64,000 nucleotides of DNA, from positions 1-64,000 of the forward strand of contig JBOEGN010000018.1 of the NCBI GenBank assembly GCA_050633445.1, in the 5' to 3' direction. The position numbers and the translations under genes were made by a program. Every line of letters starts with the position of its first letter. Positions within the stretch are counted from its first letter, which is position 1. Positions 7,193 to 14,400 of the stretch are shown piece after piece. This stretch comes from Thalassobius sp050633445. Lineage in GTDB: Bacteria > Pseudomonadota > Alphaproteobacteria > Rhodobacterales > Rhodobacteraceae. Below the pieces are notes generated by a model that saw only the letters and a list, made by a program, of their open reading frames with translations, did no database searches and was not told the origin of the DNA.

Positions 7193-8668
7193 TCAGCTGA
7201 TTTTGGTCAGCAGATCGTCCAGCGACTTCTTCGCGTCGCCATAGAACATGCGGGTGTTTTCTTTGTAGAACAGCGGGTTCTCGATGCCCGAGTAGCCAGT
7301 CCCCTGACCACGTTTGGACACGAACACCTGCTTGGCCTTCCAGCATTCCAGAACCGGCATGCCGGCGATAGGGCTGTTGGGATCTTCCTGCGCCGCAGGG
7401 TTCACGATGTCGTTCGAGCCGATCACAATGGCGACGTCCGTTTCGGGGAAGTCGTCGTTGATCTCGTCCATCTCCATCACGATGTCATAAGGCACCTTGG
7501 CTTCGGCCAGCAGCACGTTCATGTGGCCCGGCAGACGCCCCGCAACGGGGTGAATGGCGAAACGCACGTTCTTGCCCTTGGCGCGCAGACGCTTGGTCAG
7601 TTCGGAAACCGACTGCTGAGCCTGTGCAACGGCCATGCCGTAACCGGGGATGATGATGATGTTGTCGGCCTCTTCCAGCGCGGTGGCAACACCGTCGCTG
7701 TCGATCGCGATTTGCTCGCCCTCGACTTCCATGGCGGGACCGGTGGTGCCACCAAAGCCGCCCAGGATCACGCTGACAAAGGAACGGTTCATCGCCTTAC
7801 ACATGATGTAAGACAGGATCGCACCCGAGGAACCAACCAGCGCACCGACCACGATCAGCAGATCGTTGCCCAGGCTGAAACCAATGGCAGCCGCGGCCCA
7901 ACCCGAATACGAGTTCAGCATCGAAACAACCACCGGCATATCAGCGCCGCCGATGCCCATGATCAGGTGATACCCGATGAACAGCGCCATCAGGGTCAGG
8001 ATCGCCAGCGGCAAGAAGCTTGCCGAGCCGAAGTACCAGATCAGGCAGATCAGCGAGATGACAGCAGCGCCAGCGTTCAGCACGTGGCCACCGGGCAGCT
8101 TTTTCGCAGCCGAGTCGACTTTGCCAGCCAGCTTGCCATAGGCGATGATCGAGCCGGTAAAGGTCACAGCACCGATCCAGATGCCAAGCGCCAGCTCGAC
8201 CTTCAGGATGTTCAGCTCGACCGAAGTCTTATGCGCGATCAATTCGGCAAACGAGCCCATGTGCTGGTCGTGGAACCAGGCCTGCACACCGTCGGCGTTC
8301 AGGGTGGCAGGCGCAGCGGCCAGAACCGAGGCGACGTTGACCATCTCGAAATGGGCGTTGAAGCCCACAAAGACAGCCGCCAGACCAACCAGCGAGTGCA
8401 TCGCAGCAACCAGCTGAGGCATTTCGGTCATCTGCACGCGTTTTGCGACAAAGAAACCGATCGAGCCACCAGCAGCGATCAGAACGATCGACAGCAGCCA
8501 CAGACCCGAACCGGGTCCGATCAGGGTTGCCGCAACGGCCAGAGCCATGCCGACGATGCCGTACCATACAGCGCGCTTAGCGCTTTCCTGGCCCGACAGA
8601 CCGCCCAGCGACAGGATGAAGAGAACAGCGGCAACTACATATGCCGCAGTGGTAAATCCGAATTCCAT
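7193..8668 (-). CDS. pntB: NAD(P) transhydrogenase subunit beta
   Basis: PntB (491 residues) is the membrane and NADP(H)-binding subunit of the proton-translocating transhydrogenase, which uses the proton gradient to make NADPH from NADH. The first about 265 residues form hydrophobic helices (for example LISLICLIWYFGSASFLPLAILTLMALFIGYHL), and the C-terminal domain III carries the NADP-binding IPGYGMAVAQAQ loop, RFAIHPVAGRLPGHMNVLLAEA and ANDIVNPAA-like VIGSNDIVNPAAQEDP. ATG 8668 lies 13 bases after the pntA stop. A strong intrinsic terminator follows the gene. Confidence 0.97.
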   Translation of the reverse strand: MEFGFTTAAYVVAAVLFILSLGGLSGQESAKRAVWYGIVGMALAVAATLIGPGSGLWLLSIVLIAAGGSIGFFVAKRVQMTEMPQLVAAMHSLVGLAAVFVGFNAHFEMVNVASVLAAAPATLNADGVQAWFHDQHMGSFAELIAHKTSVELNILKVELALGIWIGAVTFTGSIIAYGKLAGKVDSAAKKLPGGHVLNAGAAVISLICLIWYFGSASFLPLAILTLMALFIGYHLIMGIGGADMPVVVSMLNSYSGWAAAAIGFSLGNDLLIVVGALVGSSGAILSYIMCKAMNRSFVSVILGGFGGTTGPAMEVEGEQIAIDSDGVATALEEADNIIIIPGYGMAVAQAQQSVSELTKRLRAKGKNVRFAIHPVAGRLPGHMNVLLAEAKVPYDIVMEMDEINDDFPETDVAIVIGSNDIVNPAAQEDPNSPIAGMPVLECWKAKQVFVSKRGQGTGYSGIENPLFYKENTRMFYGDAKKSLDDLLTKIS

Positions 8669-8681
8669 GTGTCCCTACTCC

Positions 8682-10256
8682 TTACGATTTCTGGAACATG
8701 GCGAGCATGCGCCGGGTAACCAGGAAACCGCCAAAGATGTTGATCCCGGCCATAAAGACCGAAAGCGCGGCAAGCAGGATCACCAGGAACGAGCTGGACC
8801 CGATTTGCATCAGAGCGCCCAGAATGATGATCGACGAAATCGCGTTGGTCACAGCCATCAGCGGGGTGTGCAGCGAGTGGCTGACGTTCCAGATCACCTG
8901 GAAACCCACGAAAACGGCCAGAACAAACACGATGAAGTGCTGCATGAAGCTGGCAGGCGCAACAAGGCCCACACCCAGCAACAGAACGGCACCAACACCC
9001 ATCAGGGTCACTTGCTGCTTGGTCTGTGCTTTGAACGCAGCGATTTCTTCGGCGCGTTTCTCCTCGGGTGTCAGCTCTTTGGGAGCTTCCTTGGGCTTTT
9101 GCGCGGCGATTGCCTGCACTTTGGGCGGTGGCGGCGGCCAGGTGATTTCCTTGTCAAAGGTCACGGTGGCGCCACGGATCACATCGTCTTCCATGTCGTG
9201 ATTGATCTGGCCGTCCTTTTCAGGGGTCAGGTCAGTCATCATGTGACGGATGTTGGTCGCGTACAGGGTCGAGGACTGCGAAGCCATGCGCGACGGGAAA
9301 TCGGTGTAGCCGATGATGGTCACGCCATTCTCGGTCACGATTTTCTCGTCAGCGACGGTCAGTTTACAGTTGCCGCCCTTTTCAGCCGCCAGATCCACGA
9401 TCACCGAACCCGGTTTCATGGCTTCGACCATGTCTTTGGTCCACAGCTCGGGGGCTTCGCGGTTGGGGATCAGCGCGGTGGTGATCACGATGTCCACTTC
9501 GGGGGCCAGTTCGCGGAACTTGGCCAGCTGGGCCTCGCGGAATTCATCCGACTGAACCGAGGCATAGCCCCCCGTCGAGGCGCCGTCCTGCTGTTCTTCT
9601 TCGAAGTCCAGGAAGACAAACTCGGCACCCATGGATTCGACCTGCTCGGCCACTTCGGGACGAACATCAAACGCATAGGTGATCGCACCCAGCGAGGTCG
9701 AGGTCCCGATCGCAGCCAAACCAGCCACACCCGCACCAACAACCAGCACCTTGGCAGGCGGAACCTTACCAGCGGCGGTGATCTGACCGGTGAAGAAGCG
9801 ACCAAAGTTGTTGCCCGCCTCGATCACGGCACGATAGCCGGCGATGTTGGCCATCGACGACAGCGCGTCCATTTTCTGGGCGCGGCTGATCCGTGGCACC
9901 ATTTCCATGGCGATCACGTTGGCGCCCTTGGATTTGGCCAGCTCCATGCCTTCTTCGTTCCCGGCTGGGTTGAAGAAGCTGATCAAGGTCTGACCGGCGA
10001 CCATGCGCTTCAGCTCGGTCTCTGTGGGTTGACGCACCTTGGCGACAATATCCACACCTTTCCACAGCTGAGCAGCAGTCTTAACGATCTCGACCCCGGC
10101 CTTCTCGTAGACTTCGTCCGAGAACCCGGCGGCGGCACCCGCCCCGGACTCGATGGCGCATTCATAGCCCAGCTTCTGCAATTGCAGAGCCGAGTCAGGA
10201 GTCATCGCAACGCGATTCTCTCCATCGAACACTTCCTTAGGAGTTCCGATTTTCAA
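8682..10256 (-). CDS. pntA: NAD(P) transhydrogenase subunit alpha
   Basis: PntA (524 residues) binds NAD(H) and supplies part of the membrane domain. It opens MKIGTPKEVFDGENRVA, has the Rossmann loop GAGVAG at residues 174-179, and ends with a proline-rich linker (WPPPPPK) and four membrane helices, i.e. the fused alpha form seen in E. coli rather than the split alpha1/alpha2 form. The start codon is TTG (10254-10256): there is no ATG or GTG at the conserved N terminus, and AGGGGGA sits 7 bases upstream. It is transcribed with pntB. Confidence 0.96.
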   Translation of the reverse strand: MKIGTPKEVFDGENRVAMTPDSALQLQKLGYECAIESGAGAAAGFSDEVYEKAGVEIVKTAAQLWKGVDIVAKVRQPTETELKRMVAGQTLISFFNPAGNEEGMELAKSKGANVIAMEMVPRISRAQKMDALSSMANIAGYRAVIEAGNNFGRFFTGQITAAGKVPPAKVLVVGAGVAGLAAIGTSTSLGAITYAFDVRPEVAEQVESMGAEFVFLDFEEEQQDGASTGGYASVQSDEFREAQLAKFRELAPEVDIVITTALIPNREAPELWTKDMVEAMKPGSVIVDLAAEKGGNCKLTVADEKIVTENGVTIIGYTDFPSRMASQSSTLYATNIRHMMTDLTPEKDGQINHDMEDDVIRGATVTFDKEITWPPPPPKVQAIAAQKPKEAPKELTPEEKRAEEIAAFKAQTKQQVTLMGVGAVLLLGVGLVAPASFMQHFIVFVLAVFVGFQVIWNVSHSLHTPLMAVTNAISSIIILGALMQIGSSSFLVILLAALSVFMAGINIFGGFLVTRRMLAMFQKS

Positions 10257-10380
10257 CTTTTATGTCCCCCTTAAGAACAGTTAACCCCTTGACCCCGAAT
10301 TTTTCGAAGCAAATTTCTTTATCGCCGCGCAATATTATTGCGCAGCTTCCCGCACCAGATGCACTGAACTGCGCTTTCTG

Positions 10381-10845
10381 TCAAATCCAACGACGTGTCT
10401 TTTGGCAATAGCGTGCGAAATTTGCACGAAATTTGATCCTTAGTCTGTTTTCTTCTGGTATCACAAAGCGTTTTTCCAGCACCCACAGCAGTAGCGGAAC
10501 CAGCGGCAGCGACAATACGGCATCAAACCGCAGCACCAACCCCGCCAAAAGCACTACGTCACCCAGGTAGATCGGGTTGCGCGACCGCGAAAAGATGCCC
10601 GTCGTGACCATCGTCCCGGCCTCGCGGTGCGGAATGAGTGTTGTATGATGCTTGCGCATCTCGAACACGGCCAGCAGCATCAGCAGGATCCCCCCGCCGA
10701 CCAGAATGCCCCCCACAAAGTCAGCCCAATATCCACCAAAGCTGAGCTCCAGCGGGTAGTAGGTGCCCTGCATCCAGGCGATGACTGCCGCAAGCAGCAG
10801 CCACACCGGGGGAATATCAAGCCATTTCATCGTCGCGAACCCCAT
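10381..10845 (-). CDS. Isoprenylcysteine carboxyl methyltransferase-family membrane protein
   Basis: A protein of about 154 residues with three to four membrane helices (WLLLAAVIAWMQGTYYPLEL, ILVGGGILLMLLAVFEM, VVLLAGLVLRF) and the ICMT/PEMT-type C-terminal signature: RNPIYLGDV in the middle and EENRLRIKFRANFARYCQKTRRW at the end. Bacterial members are usually of unknown substrate; some methylate lipids or thiols. The frame is open to 10902; starts at 10845 (AGG 8 bases upstream) or 10830 (GGGG upstream) both look usable. It is the last gene of a minus-strand run after an MBL-fold protein and a rhodanese, 79 bases downstream. Confidence 0.72.
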   Translation of the reverse strand: MGFATMKWLDIPPVWLLLAAVIAWMQGTYYPLELSFGGYWADFVGGILVGGGILLMLLAVFEMRKHHTTLIPHREAGTMVTTGIFSRSRNPIYLGDVVLLAGLVLRFDAVLSLPLVPLLLWVLEKRFVIPEENRLRIKFRANFARYCQKTRRWI

Positions 10846-10924
10846 GAGTTTGACCTGAAAAGGCCTAGAACCGAAAGCGCACCTCTGGTTCGGCGCTTCC
10901 AACGGTCAGACACCTACCATCAAT

Positions 10925-11359
10925 TCAATTGGGCTGCCACGCGGCATTGTGTTTCCAACCGTCCAGCCCCGTTTGCAGCACCAGCACATTTTCTTTGCCT
11001 AACAAGCGCGCAGCGAAGACCGCTTGTGCAGACAGGCTGCCGGTATTGCAAAACAGGATGACCATGCCGCTGTCGGGCAGCTCGTCCAGACGACCGGGAA
11101 TCTCGCGCCATTCGATGTTTATCGCTCCAGGAACAGAGCCCGCGTCAAATTGCGCGGCCTCCCGCGTGTCCACAAATGTCGCGCGTTCGAACACCGTCTG
11201 ATCCAGTTGCTGGGGGGTGATGATTCCCGCGTCATAGGTGGCGAAATCCATATAGTCGGTAACGGCCTCGGTCACCTCCCTGCTCTCTGTCGCGGCAAGC
11301 GGGGCGGGCAGCACTGCCACGCCCAGCGCTACCACGGTCAGAGCGCGCCTTATTCCCAT
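10925..11359 (-). CDS. Exported rhodanese-like sulfurtransferase
   Basis: This 144-residue protein has an N-terminal signal peptide (RRALTVVALGVAVLPAPLAAT) and one rhodanese domain with FVDTREAAQFDAGSVPGAINI, and the active-site loop CNTGSLS with the catalytic Cys104, followed by A-A-R-L-L and GLDGWK. Rhodaneses carry persulfide sulfur on this cysteine. It would act in the periplasm. Its start codon overlaps the stop of the upstream MBL-fold gene by 10 bases, so the two are translationally coupled and probably work together. Confidence 0.85.
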   Translation of the reverse strand: MGIRRALTVVALGVAVLPAPLAATESREVTEAVTDYMDFATYDAGIITPQQLDQTVFERATFVDTREAAQFDAGSVPGAINIEWREIPGRLDELPDSGMVILFCNTGSLSAQAVFAARLLGKENVLVLQTGLDGWKHNAAWQPN

Positions 11360-12309
11360 TCCATTTCCTCGAACACACGGCCCGCATTTTTGGTGGCCAG
11401 TTCGTCGAACGTGTCCAGATTGCGCCAGCGTTCCTGATCCACATAATAGGCCCCGGCCAGATCGCCGCCTTCGTCGATATGCGCCGCGATCTTTTCACGC
11501 AGATCGACCAGATAGTCGCGGGTATAGCGTGTGACTTGCGCCAGATTGGTCGGATGGCCATGTCCGGGAATGATGTAAGTGGGGTTCAAGGGGGCAAAGG
11601 ATTCTTCCCACGTCTCGATCCAGCAACTGGTGCAAGTATCGGGGAAAATCGGCGGCATGCGCTCTTGGAACGCGATGTCGCCCGCGATCATCATGCTCCA
11701 TTGCGGGATATAGACCTGAGTATCGCCGGGTCCATGCGCCGGGCCAAGATGGGTGATCTTAAAGGCCACATCGCCCATGACCACATCATAGCTGTCTTCG
11801 AAGGTCATGGTGGGCATCACCACGCGGGTGCCTTCGGCCTTGTCGCGGTTATAGCGTTCCATGCCTTGCAGGATGAAATCGCCGTTCTCTTCGACCTCGT
11901 GGGCGGCATCCACATGCATCAGGATATCCACACCCTGATCTGCCCAGTACGAATTCCCCAGCACCGCGTGCCCCTGCCCGTTCTCGCTGATCACCAGTTT
12001 GACGGGCTGGTCGGTGACGGCCTTAATCTCGTCATGCAGCGCCTTGGCCAGTCGCGCCGATGCGCCGCCATTGACCACCAGAACACCATCGCCGGTGACG
12101 ACAAAAGACAGGTTGTTGTTGTGGCCGCTGTTTTCATAAGTGGGCGGCGCTGTCGCTCCGATGGCTGAAAAGACATACGGAATAACCTCGACCGGCTTCG
12201 AATACAGCTCGGACTGGGGATATTGGTCGGCGATATCCTCGCTGGCATGAGCAAGCGGTGCGACCAAGGCAAGCGACGCAAATAGGCTGGTGCTGAAAAG
12301 ACGAGTCAT
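11350..12309 (-). CDS. Exported metallo-beta-lactamase-fold protein with altered metal site
   Basis: This 319-residue protein has a signal peptide (LFASLALVAPLAHAS) and the MBL fold as in SoxH and quinoprotein-relay hydrolases. The late motifs are intact: His192 in GPAHGPGD, Asp211 in IAGDI and His250 in IIPGHGHP. The first zinc motif H-x-H-x-D-H, however, reads N-G-Q-G-H-A (residues 110-115), and the usual VIDTG strand end reads VVNGG. A CTSC cysteine pair follows at 226-229. It may bind one metal, a different one, or none. It is the first gene of the operon with the rhodanese and the ICMT-like gene. Fold is firm, catalytic activity open. Confidence 0.8.
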   Translation of the reverse strand: MTRLFSTSLFASLALVAPLAHASEDIADQYPQSELYSKPVEVIPYVFSAIGATAPPTYENSGHNNNLSFVVTGDGVLVVNGGASARLAKALHDEIKAVTDQPVKLVISENGQGHAVLGNSYWADQGVDILMHVDAAHEVEENGDFILQGMERYNRDKAEGTRVVMPTMTFEDSYDVVMGDVAFKITHLGPAHGPGDTQVYIPQWSMMIAGDIAFQERMPPIFPDTCTSCWIETWEESFAPLNPTYIIPGHGHPTNLAQVTRYTRDYLVDLREKIAAHIDEGGDLAGAYYVDQERWRNLDTFDELATKNAGRVFEEMEWE

Positions 12310-12478
12310 GAAATCTCCTCCGGGACTGACTGCGAGACAAATTCACAGATGCGAATAAGTTTGTAAAGTCTCCGTCCCCGCCATTCCGCACAGGAAATAT
12401 CAAAGTGACGGAACGGCGGACTTGTCAGACGACCGCGCGCTCGCAACCATATGACCCAAAGTGGAGGAGAAGAAACCG

Positions 12479-13231
12479 ATGGATATCAAAGGCAAACACG
12501 CATTGGTGACCGGGGGCGGCACCGGAATAGGGCTGGCCATCGCCCGCGCATTGGCCGCTCAGGGGGTGAACGTTACCATCACCGGGCGCCGCCTGGACGT
12601 GCTCGAGGAGGTCGCAGGCCCCAATATGTTCCCCGCCGTGATGGATGTGACCGATGATCTGCAAGTCGCCGCAGTGATTGATCAAGCGGTCGCGCAACGT
12701 GGCCCCATTCAGATCTGCATCGCCAATGCTGGCATCGCCGAGGGGCGCAAGCTGCACAAGACAGATACCGAGTTCTGGCGGCGCATCATGACGACAAATC
12801 TGGACGGCTGTTTCTATACGATCCGCGAGTCGCTGCGCTCTATGCTGACGACAGATTGGGGGCGGGTCATTGCGATCAGCTCGATCGCGGGTATTCGCGG
12901 CACGCCCGGTGCGGGGGCCTATGCAGCCTCGAAACATGGGGTGATCGGGATGATCCGCTCGTTCGCCGAAGATTTCATGGGTGGGCCCTACACGTTCAAT
13001 TCGATCTGTCCGGGCTATGTGGACACGCCAATTGTCAGCCGCAACACCGATGCAATCGCTGAACGCGCCGGGATTTCTAACGCAGAAGCGCGCGACATGA
13101 TGGTCCACATGAACCGCCACAAGCGCCTGATCTCGCCCGACGAAATCGCTGCGGCGGCCTTGTGGCTGTGCCATCCCGTCAGCGAAAGCAGCAATGGTCA
13201 GGAAATCCAGATCGCTGGTGGGCAGGTTTAG
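12479..13231 (+). CDS. SDR family NAD(P)-dependent oxidoreductase
   Basis: This 250-residue classical short-chain dehydrogenase has the cofactor loop TGGGTGIG, the NAG motif (IANAGIAEG), catalytic Ser-Tyr-Lys (SSIAGIRGTPGAGAYAASKH) and CPGYVDTPI. It resembles 3-hydroxyacyl/3-hydroxybutyrate-type dehydrogenases but the substrate cannot be assigned. The frame opens with GTG at 12461; that codon lies inside the strong GTGGAGGAGAAG ribosome-binding site, so ATG 12479 is the start. It converges with a TetR-family regulator, the two stops overlapping by 3-4 bases. Confidence 0.9.
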   Translation: MDIKGKHALVTGGGTGIGLAIARALAAQGVNVTITGRRLDVLEEVAGPNMFPAVMDVTDDLQVAAVIDQAVAQRGPIQICIANAGIAEGRKLHKTDTEFWRRIMTTNLDGCFYTIRESLRSMLTTDWGRVIAISSIAGIRGTPGAGAYAASKHGVIGMIRSFAEDFMGGPYTFNSICPGYVDTPIVSRNTDAIAERAGISNAEARDMMVHMNRHKRLISPDEIAAAALWLCHPVSESSNGQEIQIAGGQV

Positions 13232-13830
13232 GGAGCCAACGCCCGCCCGAACAGCACAGCCAGACGGTGGATCGAGGCGCGAAAAGCCTCGGGCTCCAAC
13301 AAGCTGGTTTTAACGCCGTGCAGGGCATCATAGATGGTTTTGGCCACATCTTCGGGCGCATCGCCCAATCCCTCCAACGAGATGCGCCCGCAGGCCGCCC
13401 CGTCGCGCAACCAATCCGCATAGAGCGCAACCAGACGCGCATCCCCGTCTGACACCACGTCCATCGTGTTGGTTTGCTTGGTATCCAGCAATTCCTGCCC
13501 ATGCGGCGAGGACACTAGCGCCTCGTAAATCGGCCCGGCCTGAGCCTGAAACGCTTGATTTAAGACATCATGCAACGGCAGCTCATGTGTCAGAACCTGG
13601 GACACGGCGTCGACGGCCATGTCGTAATATCCCTGCGCAAGAGACTGAAAAATATCCTCTTTATTGCGATACCGCAGGTAAAGCGCCGCACGGGACATCC
13701 CTGCCCCTTTGGCGATGTCCTCCATCGAGGTGCGCTTGAACCCATACAGCCGAAATGCCTCGAACGCCGAGGCAAGTATCGCCTGCTGCTTGGCGTCTGC
13801 GTTGGAAATTTTCTCTTTGATCTCTTGCAT
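13228..13830 (-). CDS. TetR/AcrR family transcriptional regulator
   Basis: A 200-residue TetR-type repressor. The N-terminal helix-turn-helix is clear (AILASAFEAFRLYGFKRTS, then MEDIAKGAGMSRAALYLRYRNKEDIF), followed by a helical ligand domain with no recognised ligand. A longer frame reaches 13881, but this would run through the palindromic operator region, so I choose the methionine at 13830 (MQEIKEKI). It is divergent from the iorA/iorB-like genes and convergent with the SDR gene; the palindromes between it and iorA suggest that it represses both itself and the oxidoreductase operon. Confidence 0.9.
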   Translation of the reverse strand: MQEIKEKISNADAKQQAILASAFEAFRLYGFKRTSMEDIAKGAGMSRAALYLRYRNKEDIFQSLAQGYYDMAVDAVSQVLTHELPLHDVLNQAFQAQAGPIYEALVSSPHGQELLDTKQTNTMDVVSDGDARLVALYADWLRDGAACGRISLEGLGDAPEDVAKTIYDALHGVKTSLLEPEAFRASIHRLAVLFGRALAP

Positions 13831-13840
13831 TTGTGCTGAA

Positions 13841-13881
13841 CTGACACATTTTGGCAAAAATGTCAATTGACACACTGACAC
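13841..13881. promoter_or_regulatory. TetR-type operator: overlapping palindromes with TGACA half-sites
   Basis: A perfect 12-base palindrome TGTCAATTGACA lies at 13861-13872. It overlaps a second inverted repeat, TGACA-C-ATTTT-GGC-AAAAA-TGTCA (13842-13865), and a further TGACA at 13876-13880. The site is in the divergent region between the TetR gene and the molybdoenzyme genes, where an autoregulating repressor would bind. Confidence 0.6.
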
Positions 13882-13935
13882 TTTGTCCTCATTTTGTCAT
13901 TACGTCCAGACAAGCCCCAAGGAGGAGCCTCCGCG

Positions 13936-14397
13936 ATGTCGACAAACCTGACTATCAACGGCGAAACCCATCAGATCGACCTGCCCGATGACGTGCCCCT
14001 GTTGTGGGTATTGCGCGACGAAGTCGGGCTGACCGGCACCAAATTCGGTTGCGGCGTTTCTGCCTGCGGGGCCTGTACCGTTCAGATCGACGGAGAGGCC
14101 GTGCGCAGCTGCCAAATCCCCCTGTCCGACGTGTGGGGCGAGGTCACGACGATCGAGGGGCTGGGCAAACCGGACGCGCTGCATGTGCTGCAAACCGCTT
14201 GGGTCAAACACCAGGTTGCTCAGTGCGGCTACTGCCAGTCGGGTCAAATCATGCAGGCCGCGGCGCTGCTGGCCGAGACCCCGAAACCCACGGATGCCGA
14301 GATTGACGCGGCGATGCAGGGCAACCTGTGCCGCTGCGGGACCTACCCCCGCATTCGCGCCGCTATTCACGACGCAGCCACCACGATGGAGGGCTAA
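13936..14397 (+). CDS. (2Fe-2S)-binding small subunit of a xanthine dehydrogenase-family molybdoenzyme (IorA-like)
   Basis: This 153-residue protein has both iron-sulfur cluster domains of the family: the plant-ferredoxin-like motif C-G-V-S-A-C-G-A-C with a later C (residues about 40-62), and the helical domain with CGYCQSGQIMQAAALL and CRCGTYPRI. It passes electrons from the molybdenum site of the large subunit. It lacks a signal peptide of its own. ATG 13936 follows GGAGGAG. It is followed after 3 bases by the large subunit, so the two form an operon. Closest known architecture is isoquinoline 1-oxidoreductase/aldehyde oxidase IorAB. Confidence 0.92.
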   Translation: MSTNLTINGETHQIDLPDDVPLLWVLRDEVGLTGTKFGCGVSACGACTVQIDGEAVRSCQIPLSDVWGEVTTIEGLGKPDALHVLQTAWVKHQVAQCGYCQSGQIMQAAALLAETPKPTDAEIDAAMQGNLCRCGTYPRIRAAIHDAATTMEG

Positions 14398-14400
14398 CTC

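Noticed and set aside
8547..10274. 575-codon ORF opposite pntA
   Set aside because: Antisense shadow of pntA; composition is Gly/His/Arg-rich and lacks any start or domain support.
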